Assembly (NCBI GenBank): GCA_038496675.1
Contig: CM076659.1
Coordinates: 11,138,338-11,202,337 of the forward strand
DNA length: 64,000 nt
DNA from: Rachycentron canadum
Lineage: Eukaryota; Chordata; Actinopteri; Carangiformes; Rachycentridae
Direction of reading: 5' to 3'
Each line of letters begins with the position of its first letter. Position 1 is the first letter of the stretch. The translations under genes were made by a program, and so were the position numbers. Positions 49,353 to 61,467 of the stretch are shown here, in pieces. Under the pieces are notes generated by a model. It was not told the origin of the DNA and did not search any database. It saw nothing but the letters and a program-made list of their open reading frames with translations.

Positions 49353-52300
49353 ACACACACACACACATACACACACACACACACACACACCCACCCTACC
49401 CCCCTAATTGCGGGAGTGTCCGTCACTTTGCTTATCGGCTACAGTAGCGCTCTGTCCTGGACAAGCTGAGCAGCAAGCAATCTGCTGATTGCTGTTTTGG
49501 CAGAACTGTCAAGGTTTGTCCTCTGTTAAGTGATGGATAGATTCAAGTGGGGGGAAAGAAGGCAGGAGACTTGTCTTTTTAGCTTGCGTTCTTCTCTGTT
49601 TGAGAAGAAAATGACATAGCAAACCCGTTTAACAATTTAGTCAGCAATGAAAGCTCATTACTAAGGAATAAATCCTCTATTTTTTGTTTGTGGACTGACT
49701 AACTGGACGATGGCCTATCTCATTTAGAAGAAAATAGTCCAATTGGTAATGGTGAAACTGTCAGAGACCTTGTCTACTGGTGCACTTAATATAGCAGGCA
49801 AGGTTACAGTGGATAAGAACCAATAATTAATGTGACTTTCTTTGAAAATTGCTGAAATATATTTTGTAACTAAATCCTTCTTAATTAGTTGCTCTCCTGT
49901 CTTCATTCAGTAGGTATGATTTGTGGCTAGACTGGAGGTTTCACCCTCATCCCCCAGATTCATGCAGAACTGTGAGTGGTCATGAGCTTAGGTTGCTTTT
50001 AATGGAGGGAGAGTACCAGTATGGAGTGATTTAAAATGTCCACCTAAGGCTCTCTCTCGCTCTCTTTCTCTCTCTCTCTCCCCCTCCACCCTAGTTTTTA
50101 TGGTAACTGTAGAACTGAAACAGGCCCTCAGGCAGTGCCATTGTATGAAGGATGGAGGTAGATGGGAGCGACATCGTCCCAGTTTGAAAGCTCAGCCTCC
50201 CTCATGACATGTTGTGGCATGGTTGTGCAGTGAGCTATAAATAATGACCCTGGGTGAAACGTGAATACCTCATATCTGTTAAAATCTAACACATGATTTT
50301 ATTTGATTCCAAGAAACTATATTTCCAGTCAAGACTATCACATGTACTGTTCAGTACCTTCTAAAAAAGCTCCTTTGCGAGATTATAATTTTATTTGCTT
50401 TATGTTTCAGGTTATTTGAAGGTTCTTCACCAAGAAAAATTGAGAAATTGAAAACTCTGCTGTGTTACTTTAGGAGAGTTACACAGACCAGTAAGCATTA
50501 AAAAAATGTTCCTCATAATAATCTAATGCTCTAAATGTTTTACAGTTGATTGTAATTTTTTAATTCTGTTTTTTGTCTCTTTTTTTTTTCACCCAAGGGC
50601 CAAAGGGCCTTGTTACATTCACAAGACAAATACTGAACAATGCTCCAAACTGGGAAAGGTAATATTCACTAGTCTATTATGTTATAGATTTAATGATTTA
50701 ATGGTTTAATGGTTTGATGGTTTGAATCACAGTGAAACTCTTTAGGATTATTATTATCATTCTCAGATGTTTCCCCATCCAACTTTAGAAAGTGTTGCTA
50801 AACCTACAAGAGATCCTGGTTCCTTTATGTTAATTAATGCCTACTACTTCAAAAAATATTAAGTCATTTAGGACACCAGCTGTAAAGACATCACATCAGA
50901 GCTAGAGCACTTTCTTTTCCACCTCTTAATTTTTTTTACTACACACATACACACTTTGCTGAATATCCTGTTTTAGAAACTGTGTACATGGTGAATTTTT
51001 CCACATTTGAACCTGTCTGGATTTCTACTTTGCTGAAATGAATTACTGGAAGTTTTACAATTTTTTTAAATTTTTTTTTTAAGCTGTCAGACTCAGCTGA
51101 CGCGCCTACATATCACTTGTGAGGGGACGATTGAGGATGATGGATATGGGATGCTGCAGGTAGGAATTCCTTTACAATTTCACTTATTCAGTTATTCAAT
51201 CATATTATTATTATTATTATTATTATCTGTTTTTGTTTTGTGTTTTTGCATATGTTAATTTTATTGGTTCTCTAGCTGTCATTGATTCAACCCATGTCCT
51301 CGATCCCCTCAGTTTTTCAGGGTGGCCAGTGCATTTTTTTTCTAGTTGACAGCTGATGTATACACATGAGTAGCTAAGAGGGGCAAGGGGTGGGGAGAGG
51401 GCCCTAGGGTGGGGGATGAGGGAGGAGAAAAAGATGAAAAGGGTGAGCCATCTCACTGCGGCAACCCAGTGGGCCAGGAGTCCTGCAAGGGGATTGATGG
51501 CTACCTCACCAGGCTGGGCACTGACTGTGTGTTGAGTTTCGACAGGGCAGAGTGGGCTGTCATTCTGTCACGAGGTGAGATTTAAGGGTGAGGGGGGTGA
51601 GGTTAAGGGTGATCTCGTAAAGTAGCTGTGGAGTTGAGGGACTGGTTAGAAAACATACGCATGCACATACAAACACGCTCACTGTCACACAGATTGACGT
51701 AGCTGTGGGCCAGTGAGCAGAACCCTCACCCCTGACAGGCTGTTTAAATAGCAGCATTGTGATTGAATGGACTCTCCTCTTATCCATGCTGCAAAAACAA
51801 GGAGTGAGCTTATATGGCATGGAGCTCCAGCATCACATTAGAATATTTCCTACATCGAAACAGCAGTCCCAGAAATAACCAGAGCCGGTTATATTTCTTG
51901 AGAGAGCTCATCAATCATTTTGAATTTGTATCTCAGTCCATTTATTAATGTTACGTTCACTGAACTTGAAAACATAGCGTCTGCAGCCACACTAGCAGCT
52001 CTGTGAGCCTATATGTAGCTGATGGGAATGTTATTTGTTTTGCAATTATTTGGTCATAAACCGAAGAATTGGACAAATTGAACATATGACGTTTGATGAA
52101 AGCGATTGATGAAGAGTTCAGGGGTCACCAACGTGATTCCAATTTATTCTGGTGGTGGGGCAAAAAATGTGTGTACCCACTTTTGTTGCAATACATCTGA
52201 TAGTTGTGCAAAATTTTTCTGTCAAATGCACATGCAGGAAAACTGAAAGGTTCACCAAAATCAGTAGGATTCTTCCTCTGGGGACGACATTGTAGGGCAG

Positions 52301-55300
52301 TCTATCCAAAGGTTGTTAAGATACTTCCGTCAGAACCAAGGTGATGGTCTTTCCGAGTGAACACCATGCAGATGTTGGCTTTGCTAGAGCCATGCTAAGA
52401 GCGTGGCGAAAAATAAAACTTGATAACTGCTTATTGTTCTGTTACACTTCTGTTACACAATCTAATATATATATGTATATGAATATGCAGCCTACAGCTA
52501 CTTGTCTGTAGGCTATAGGAATTCATGATAAAATTAGAAACTTGGGTTTAATTTAGATGGATATAGTTCAGCAATTTGATTTTATGGAACTAAAATAATG
52601 TCACTCATGGTGTAGGATCAAGTCCCAAAGTTTAAGTTAATACCAACTTCATTTTGAAATGACCAACCTTGGGTTTGTTATTTTGTTGTCATTGCTACCT
52701 TCCCAGTGTCAGCCTAAAGGTTACCAATCGCTGACGATAATTAAAGTACCCACTGCTTGTTTAAAAAGACAGTTATGACATGACAAACATGGTCACATTC
52801 AAGCAGATTTTGGATTGATACTTTGCTCGCCACTAGTTGTAGATTTTATTTGTCATTTGACCATCTCTTTAGAATTTATGTGTGTTGTTTTTCTACAATT
52901 TCCTGATCAGATTATTTGCGAGCAGGAAGTGGTGTGTGATCCTTAGACATTTATCTCTATTTAAAGACTGCAGTGGGTGACGGAAAATAAGGAGACAGTA
53001 ATAGAGTCATTTATTTAACTAATTGCAGTGACAGTAGCTAAATCTTATAATTCTTCTCAAGCGCACTGAATGGGATGGACAAATGGCAATATATTAACAA
53101 AATTTAGTCAAATTTTGTTTTATTGTGTATAATGTAGCATATACATCATGGCTTGTACATATTGAGTTTGCCATATGTCTCATTTCATTTTGACAATTGA
53201 AATATGTTTGAAAGTGATGATGAAAACATTTAAGAGGAGAACTGGAGGATTCTGTTATTTTGGTTAACTTTTACATTTATTTTCTTTTCTCTCACTAGGT
53301 GGACTTTGCAAATAGGTTTGTAGGTGGAGGAGTAACGGGGCATGGACTGGTCCAGGAAGAAATCAGGTTCCTCATCAACCCTGAACTCATTGTCTCTCGT
53401 CTCTTTACTGAAGCTTTGGAATACAATGAATGCCTCATCATCACAGGTATTCACTCTCACTCTTTGTCTGGCATGAGTTACTGTACCATAAGGAGACTTT
53501 CTACTTAATTTTATAATATATTTTTAATTAAAAAAAAAAGGATAAAACAGAAATGTGTTGACAACAGAAGAGAAACAAAATGAAAGATAAAAATAAAAAA
53601 TGTAGTGGAGTCCATTAAATGTATGTAGTAACTGAGCATATCAAGGTGAGTCAAGAGTTCAGATTTCAATCCTTACAATCAATTTCTTCTACATTCTACA
53701 TTATTGTTGAGCACAATCAAATTTGAAATTAAGTAATAGAAACTACAATTAAGTGCTGAGTCTCAGCTGTAACTTAAATTTTACATCAGTATAGAAAGAA
53801 CTATGTTTGAGATTCAAGCCTGTTAACACAGTGCTCACATTTTAGGGGCTCAACAGGACTGATACGGATAAAATGAAACGAGTCAATGGCTCTCTGACAT
53901 CGTTTATATGTATCTTGTGCATGAATGACTGTTCAAACAACACACAGCTGCCCAAGCAACATTTAGTAGCCAAGTGTCTAATTACTTTTTAACCCCTGCA
54001 ATTTAGGCACTCTGTGTTAAAAGGGCAATGTCTCCCACACACTTTCTTCTGTCTTTATGTTAACACACTCAAATTAAAGCTGAGACATGGCACTTTTATG
54101 TAGTATTACGTTATCTAGGTGATGCTACAATTATTTGTATTACAATGATAAACATCCTCAGGAGAGCTTACTACTTTTTTTTATCTGTACAATATGGGGT
54201 GTGGTTGTTATTATTGAGTGACGTGACTTAACGATGTTGTGGGCGTGTCGTGGCAATATGTCATGTTGCATTCTCAGTAATTGGGCTGCATTGAAGTCGA
54301 GCCCACTCGCCAGTCCTGTTTGTGATTTCACGGACAGACTCTTTGAGAGCTGATGAATGAAGAGTGTCCGGTTTAGTAACCTGAGGATTGCCTCTCTTGC
54401 TCTTTGCAAATGATATTTCTTATAGTTTAAGCAGGCTGTGACCTCTGGGACACACTGTGGCTCTAAACAACTACATATGAAAGCGATGGATTGAGTGAGT
54501 TAACACCAGGAAATACAGCATACTCTCCCCTTTGGGTTGGTCAAAGGGTGTGAGTATATCAGGGTGAGAAGGAGCTGATTTTAAGGCCATCTGATATATA
54601 TGTTCTGAAGGTGGAAAGAATCTGGGCTGCCTTATTTATCCTGCTGCCTCTGCATCTATGTATGGATTATTATTTACAATACTTGTTGGTTTGTTTCTGT
54701 ACAGAAAAAAGTAATCTTAAAGGCATCTTTGTGCCTCCCTCACTAGATATTCGGACAGATTATTATACTTTTCCACCCAGTCAAAACTTTCTGTGAAATG
54801 ATGCTTATTTTTCCATAGGGTGCAGAGAATGGAGCCGTCGTAGGGAGTGTACAGTTGCTGCCATGGTATATTTATTTATGTTGTCTGCCAATTAGCATTT
54901 TGTGCATCGATTGTTGCAGAAAAACAACGCACTTTGGTCATATAAGGCTGACAGATGATATCTAGCTCTAGTCATGTTGTCCCATAATGCATTGTGCATA
55001 CTATACTACTACCCTGAGAATACTTACCACTTGTGGCCTCATGTGATGCATTGGACCCATATTGCTTGGTATTTGTACTTTCGTCTCCTTCTTATAGAAA
55101 CCACACACATCTATGTACCAAAGAGTAAACTGGTCTTTTTTTGTCTCTTGAGTTATTTTCTGTTGTTCGTTGAGCTCTGTGTGTTTATTGGGCTCCATTC
55201 ATTTTTCCCTGTGTCTTTCCATTTGGTTCGAAGGTAAATCCATTGCATTGATTCACTTGGGACTGCCCAGTTATCCTTCATTTCTCCCCAGCAGAATTGC

Positions 55301-58300
55301 TCTATTTTTCAACCTCCAACTCACTCTGCTTCAGTCAACCTGTCTAAGGGTTCTGCCCCCCCCCCCAGACCATCCTACAATTTTCCTGCCTCTTAGCTGT
55401 ATCTCATGTGCTACCTGTCATAGTAACAAACTTACTTAAATAATAACACATAATTTCGATTCAAATTCACCTTTATTGTTTTGCTTTCTACTGTTATTCT
55501 AATGCATCCTCACCACATTTGCCTTGAAATTTGACAAGCAATTCAACTGACTTAACCAACCTTCTCTAGTCAGCTTAGCAACACAAATATTTAACATCCA
55601 TTTGCCCTGTTTTGCTGTTTACATTTCACTGCAACATAAACTATGTTTTTAAATTTGACTTTGATGAAATAAAAATCATCCTGATTCTGTTTGATAAATC
55701 CATCATTTTGAGATGAAGATGTATCATTTACCGTGTGCAAACAAAAACTTAAATAGAAATAGTATTCCCAAACTTGATAAATTCTCTCAGTAAATGTGAA
55801 AATTGACTTCTGCCTTTTTGGGTTCTTTTCTCGCAGTAAGAGAGGAGTTCTCTGGTTTGTATGCCGCCATGGTGTCTGTGAAAATCCCATCTCTTGCAAG
55901 TCACCTTCAGTGTTTAGTCACCGTCCCCTTCCTTGCCTCCCATAATTCTGCTCCCCTCCCTCTTTCCCTCCTCCTCCTCTCCACTTAACTTTATTACGTT
56001 TTGGACAGAAAGGAATTTATAGCCCAACTAAGGTCATTGCTCCACTAATGGAATGGGCCAGTTGCACCATAGATTCATTAAAACCCTCCGAATATTCCTT
56101 GCACGCATTCGGTCTTTCCTCTCGAAGTCTAGTCTCTGTTACAAGACTCTTTATCTGTCTCCCTTCCTGTCTTTGTTTTTTCTCTTCTGTCTAGTTAATC
56201 ATATTTGCTTGTCTTTAGAGGTGTCTTCACATGGGGTTTCCAGTTTTGTCCACAGGGGTTTTGTAGATGGGAAGGTAGAGATCCACAATGTAATCTAGTG
56301 ATGGAGACCTGTATGCCAGGAAACTGTCATGATTGGTTGCCAGAATAAATAGGATGAAAGTGAAGGAGGAGGAGAATAGATCTGTTGATGGAAAAAGGCA
56401 ATAGGAATATCCTGTTGTTTGACATTAGGAGTCGCTAGTGGACAGAACTTCATTTGCCTGGCTGGAGTTGCAATGGTGCATGATGTTTTATAATAAATTG
56501 TCTTTTTGTTCTCTTTGCCAGGGCTTTACACAAAAAAACGTTTTTTGCCATTATTGGTTTATGCCCTGCCTCTAGTACGGGCCATTAGCTTGAGTCATAC
56601 TTTGACATAGAAATATAAAAATGGTTTGTTTTACAGCTGCAGTATTGGTAGACTGTACATGTTTGATATTAAATTAGTTATAAGAAAGTAAAAGCAGTAT
56701 TTTATTGCTGTGTTTCAATAGGTACTTTACAGAAGGACATTTAAGGATATTTATTGTGACCTCAACTACAAATCTCCTCCTCTCTGCAAGTTGCACATGC
56801 AATTCTGTGTACACACAGTAGAACCTCAAAGGCAACGTTATCACATGTTTAACTCCTGGTCTTCATTGAAGTGCTGTGTATCCACCTCTTACCTAATTCA
56901 TAATGTATGGAGCCTTTAATAGGCATCATTTTTAGTTAGACAAGTTAATTCAGTGCAGCTGTTTCAATAATGACGAATGATCAAACCTTTCACACAGATC
57001 AGTGGAATTTAAACGGCCACTGTCTTGGTAACAAAGGTTTGCTCCCTTGTCATTTAATAAATGACAGATGTGGCAAAAGTTAGCTTCTTTTGCTCCAACT
57101 GTTTCTTCTTATTATGGCTGCAAGCTTTTCATTTCAAACCCCAAAGCGGATTACTTATTAAATCAATGGCCTTTATTTATGACAATCCAATACAAGCTGA
57201 TACTGTGTAGTCACATGGGGAGCATAGAAAGTACTAAATTTGATTTAAGAAACAAGATGCTGAAACAGATTTAGGCCCACTGTGCGCTCTGACTGCTGAA
57301 TACTGAGTAATGACATGTTTTTCATGGCTTTCTTTCTTGTTCTGAAGGAACTGAACAGTACAGCAAATATTCTGGTTATGCTGAGAGTTACAAATGGAAG
57401 GAGAGCTACAAAGATGAAACCCCCAGGTATTTCTTCCTCACATAGTCAATTTTTCTTGTTTTAATATTTTTAAACCCAAAGTCTTTTAATTCCCTCAGAA
57501 AAAGTTGGGAGGGTCTTTGTTAGTCCCACCAGTTTAATTGCTTCTCTCTCATTTCCAGGGATGACTGGCAGAGAAGATGTACAGAGATCGTGGCCATTGA
57601 TGCTCTTAAGTACAGGCACTTTTTAGAGCAGTTCCTGCCTGAGAAGATGACCAGAGAACTCAACAAGGTGGGAGAGCGATGTCACTGTCTATTGAGAAAA
57701 TCTAGTTGACTTATTACACATTCTCCAAACAACAAACCTGAAAAGCTGTTTTTCTCACTAGTTGATAGGATAATGCTGGACATGCTGGACATGACAGACA
57801 TTATGTTGTTGTTTATGTTGACTATAAGCTGATGGTAGTGAACTTTGACACTGTCAGGTTCACCTGCAGAGATGCTAATTAAAGGCTCTGTGATCTGTAA
57901 CACCATTGAATTTAGCTCAAGGCTACTCACACAGCTATTTATGGTAGTGGTACTGTCTTTTACAACAGTCTTTTCTCTCTTGAGGCAAAATATTATGCAC
58001 CTGTATGCAGTATATTGCTTATGGTTTAGCCTGAGGCTTACACTTGAACATCATTACTGGGGCGTTTTAATGTCCAGCCCACATAAACCCACCAAACTGA
58101 AAACACTACCACTATATAGATCTCACACATCATAACACATTGTTAAATTTTAAATTCTAATATATTGTAATAATAATAATAATATAAAGAGATGATAGAA
58201 ACAATATTTTTTAAAAAATGCTCCTTTTCTTTTTTCTTCCTAAATTCAATTCCTCCTATTCCCTCTGAACTCATCTCAGGCATACTGTGGATTCTTCCGG

Positions 58301-60683
58301 AGTAATGCCAACAGCAAGCACCTCTCTGCAGTAGCCACAGGCAACTGGGGTTGTGGAGCTTTTGGTGGCGACACACGGCTCAAAGGTATCATTGGCTGAA
58401 TTAAAAGCATGCACGTACGACGATATCTACAGTTTTTCATATGTGAAAACTGAATCATCATATTAGTTATGTTCAGATTTTAACTGTGGATTCTCAAGCA
58501 GCAGCTAAATACCAGTCACTCAAATAGCATCATCCATTCATCTGCACTACTACCCCTGGAAATCCCTGTTGAAGGACACTCAGCATTCATGCAGTATGGA
58601 CTGTGCGGCACAGCCACAGATGCCAGTCTATCTCAAAGCCCTCTGGTCAATTAGTAGCTCTCCCATGGTGTGTCACTCAACCGCTTCTTCCCTCCCTTTA
58701 TTGATCAGCTGACACACATTTATGTTTTCCATTAAAAGGGCGATTGATTACAGGGAAGGGACACTATAAATCCCGGCTGATGCAGGTCTCTGCGGGCTTA
58801 CACAACATCACTCTTCATAAGAAGGAGCCCCTTAACTGTCCCCTCGAGTACGCCACTTCACAAATTTTTAGCCAGTAGTATTTCTAGTCAACATCTTGAC
58901 ACATTTTCATTTCCTTTAATTTAGTTCATACTTATTATACAGTATATTACTGAACGAGCATTTGCTATGTGAAGGCTGTGCTGTGATAAAGACGCGTCTC
59001 CACATTGTATTATGAATGCAGATGTTTAAACATGGATATGTTTATGTACAGTGTCATGAAGAACTGAAGGTGTTAATTTCCTCTGCAGCATGCTATGAAT
59101 AGTTCTACTGGACTTGACAGTCCCTGAGGATGATATTAGCTTCCGGGGACCCCCCACCCCCCCATTAGCCTTGGAATTAGCATAGCTGGTATTTTTAGAA
59201 GGCAATAACTGTATTTTACATTAAAGTCCCGGAGCTGACTTGAGATGTGGTAGTTACATAAGACTAAGCTGTTATGATGTTGTAAAGATTACAGACCTTT
59301 TTACAAATGATGGTGTGTTTAGCGTGTTCATTAATCTGAAATCAATATCCATTCTGTTAAATATTTTAAAAGCTTAAGACCTAATTTGCAAGGGCTAAAA
59401 GATTGAGCGCAGTTGATGAGGCTATGCTACTAATGGTGGATTGTTTACTCTTCTGATACAAATTGCACCTGTCAGTTGTGTTCTTTTCTGCCAGAAGCTG
59501 CTGCTTATCTGGCTTATTGACCAATCAGTTAGTTATTTTCAGTGGTCAATTACACATTTATGATTTCACTCTGAGGCTGAAGGATACTTATGACACTAAT
59601 ACGGTGTATTGTTGTTGCCTGTATTTCTTTTTAGCTTCTTCTTTCTCTCTTTTTCAGCGCTGATTCAGTTGATGGCTGCAGCAGAGGCCGGAAGAGATGT
59701 GGCTTACTTCACATTTGGAGACGCTCAGCTAATGAGGGATGTTCATGAAATGCACACTTTCCTCACAGAGAGACGAGTCACCGTTGGTAAGACTTGCTCG
59801 CAAAACCAAATATGTTTTTATATGTATTTTTGTTTTAGTAGCTGCAGTAACACAGATATCACTATCTCCTCAACCCTGCCCCTGTTGAGCTCTTACAGTA
59901 GATTACATAATGAACAGGAATGGTGATAATATCAGCCACTGCTGAGATTGCAGGGCTCTTGAGGCTTGTGCAGTTATCCGTGTTAGTGTCATTATAGGGA
60001 CAGTACGCATAAATAAAGGAACACAGTCCATCTTTATGTTAAGTCATTCCACCTTATGGGCCATCTCCGCTCCTCAGCTCATCCATTCAGCCTCTGCTGC
60101 AAAGTGGATTACTGCCTGAACTGACCCCAGCCTCTCCCCTCCCCCTCTTTTCATTTTTCTTCTGCTGACATTTATTGAAGCCTTTCAGAGAAATTCCCCT
60201 CTAGCCATCCATTTCCTAAAGTGGAGCTACAGAGAAAAAGCTCACGGCTTGTGTGTGTGCTTGATTTATAAATGAGCTCGGACACGCTTTTGTATTTTTT
60301 TTTTTTTTTTTTTTCCTTCTTAGAATTTTAGTCTCTCTTGCTAGTTCTTTTACTCTTTACCTATTTGTCCTTTTTGTCTACTTCTCTCAAATGCTGTTTT
60401 ATCTCCCTCCATATTTCTTCCTTCTCTTGACCCCTGCACCATCCTCCCCCTCTGTCTCTCACTCTCTTTCTTTCCTCCACCTCTCTCCACCACCCTCTCA
60501 GGCCAGTTGTACAATCTTTTGATCCAGTACTCGAGTGTGGTCTGTAAGAATTGCCACACGACCCGACCTGATGTCAGTCTCTACAGTTTCATCTACGAGA
60601 AGATCTCTTCCCCGGCAACCGCCAACGCCTCAGACCCTGACAAGGACTCTGGGATGTCGCCTGTAATGTCGGACTTCCATTAA
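38806..60683 (+). CDS. parg: poly(ADP-ribose) glycohydrolase, complete
   Basis: This enzyme removes poly(ADP-ribose) chains from proteins by cleaving ribose-ribose bonds, reversing PARP signalling in DNA repair. Exons: 38806-38834, 38929-39594, 39718-39850, 40413-40535, 40621-40701, 41295-41369, 45272-45364, 46666-46820, 50411-50490, 50598-50658, 51084-51159, 53299-53446, 57348-57426, 57559-57667, 58280-58385, 59658-59786, 60502-60683. They give 774 aa. Residues 10-232 (one 666-nt exon) are polar and disordered. Accessory and macrodomain folds follow from about 235. The signature GGGVTGHGLVQEE lies at 533-545, with catalytic E544 and E545 (human E755/E756), D526 (human D737) and Y584 (human Y795). 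ATGNWGCGAFGGD also matches. It is shorter than human (976 aa) because the regulatory N-terminus is reduced. Introns 6, 8, 11 and 12 are 2.1-3.9 kb and repeat-bearing. Teleosts can carry two parg copies, and I cannot tell which this is. Confidence 0.95.
40796..40871. repeat. compound A/TA/CA microsatellite in parg intron 5
   Basis: A poly-A run is followed by (TA)n, (CA)n and (TA)n again. Confidence 0.9.
41465..41806 (+). repeat. dispersed teleost SINE-like repeat in parg intron 6
   Basis: The stretch runs CCATCCATTATCTATACTGC through GGCAATTTAGAATCACCAAT and CATGTCTTTGGACTGTGGG to CACTGCACCACTGTGCAG. I recognise this order as a very common dispersed repeat of fish genomes. It is about 340 bp and plus oriented. 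The family name is not asserted. ORFs read through it on either strand are not genes. Confidence 0.75.
42357..42396 (+). repeat. two tandem copies of a 20-bp unit
   Basis: The unit GGTTTTCATACAGTCTAACG/A occurs at 42357-42376 and 42377-42396 with one mismatch at the last base. Confidence 0.85.
47451..47476 (+). repeat. 26-T homopolymer
   Basis: An uninterrupted T run in parg intron 8. Confidence 0.9.
47866..47989 (+). other. possible cryptic or cassette exon in parg intron 8
   Basis: An open stretch with gene-like codons lies between an AAAAG acceptor, preceded by a CT-rich tract, and a good AAG/GTGAGG donor. Its frame continues from parg exon 8, but at 124 nt it shifts exon 9 into a quick stop. 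The 41 encoded residues include six cysteines and match nothing I know. Confidence 0.2.
48934..49320. other. assembly gap (387 N)
   Basis: A run of N abuts the (AC)n array at 49321 in parg intron 8. No exon is expected here, because exons 8 and 9 join in phase. Confidence 0.99.
49321..49391. repeat. (AC)n microsatellite next to assembly gap
   Basis: About 70 bp of AC dinucleotides with single TC and AT interruptions. The array probably continues into the gap. Confidence 0.95.
50050..50080. repeat. (TC)n tract in parg intron 8
   Basis: A CT dinucleotide run with minor interruptions. Confidence 0.8.
52121..52412 (+). repeat. degenerate teleost interspersed repeat in parg intron 11
   Basis: Landmarks occur in order: GGGGTCACCAA, then TCAGTAGGATTCTTCCTCTG, then GTTGTTAAGATA, then a tail near GCTAGAGCCATGCTAAGAGC. 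These match a repeat common in fish. The minus ORF at 52118-52309 is a by-product. Confidence 0.6.
53447..57347 (+). other. parg: parg intron 12 (3.9 kb)
   Basis: The intron separates the exon carrying the QEE catalytic glutamates from the next catalytic exon. It holds an 11-C run at 55356-55366 and CT-rich stretches near 55960-55985 and 56095-56200. No additional exon or RNA gene was seen. Confidence 0.6.
60295..60314 (+). repeat. 20-T homopolymer in parg intron 16
   Basis: A T run is followed by a long CT-rich stretch that leads into the final parg acceptor at 60501. Confidence 0.85.
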
Positions 60684-61461
60684 CATGTGGAGAGCTGCAA
60701 CTCAACCTCCTGTCTCTTTGTGTAATGGAGACTCCAGGTTCAAAACCTCAATGTGCTCTCAGTCTTGTGCTTACAATCACCTTTTTCTCTCACACACACA
60801 CTCCCTTTAAGTTTGTGATCCCAACACACAAACTACGAAACACAGTTTTGCCTTTCTCACTGGTGGTATTATAGGAGCCTTGTAGTCTGACACCAACTAT
60901 GGTGAAATGAGATGTATAGCAATAGTAAATCCTGGTTGCTGTTAGGCCTTTTCTTTACACCAAATGTGATGTGGAATTCTTTTTTTTTTCACATACTAAT
61001 TACAAATATGGCCAAATAGTCATCATATGCATGGTTGTGGACACTACTCACTATTGATAATCCAGGACACGATAATCTCCCCTGGTTATCTTGTTTTATA
61101 TTGTGTTTGCTAATTTTTTTTGGATGTGTTGTCTTCTCTGTTTACCATACCTAGGCTGTGGTGAGGTTCCTGAATGCAGAAAGATGATGAGATGCCATTC
61201 TGTAGTCTATGCATGGGTAACATTTATTTATCAAATATTCTACAAATATATGCTGCTCTTTTATATCCTCTTAGGATGCCGAACTTCAACACACATATTG
61301 TCCTTAAGGCTTATGTTGATAGTGAAAATGATAAAGGGGGCACTGGTATGAGAATCATTTCAGATGAAACAGATATTTATGGTCATCGTCATCTAAGACC
61401 ATTGATTCTATAATTTTCACACATGTTCAGTATTAAGCACAGTACTGATACTGTATTTACA

Positions 61462-61467
61462 AATAAA
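61462..61467 (+). terminator. candidate parg polyadenylation signal
   Basis: An AATAAA hexamer lies about 780 nt past the parg stop codon. It is the first canonical signal that I found in the 3' flank. Confidence 0.4.

Larger units (their letters stand above)
46821..50410 (+). other. parg: parg intron 8 (3.6 kb)
   Basis: It contains a poly-T run (47451-47476), a possible cassette exon at 47866-47989, the CA array with its N gap, and a TC tract at 50050-50080. No independent gene is seen. Confidence 0.6.

Noticed and set aside
48737..49447. Long ORFs across the second N run
   Set aside because: They are mostly N plus (AC)n, with no protein signal; this is intron 8 of parg.
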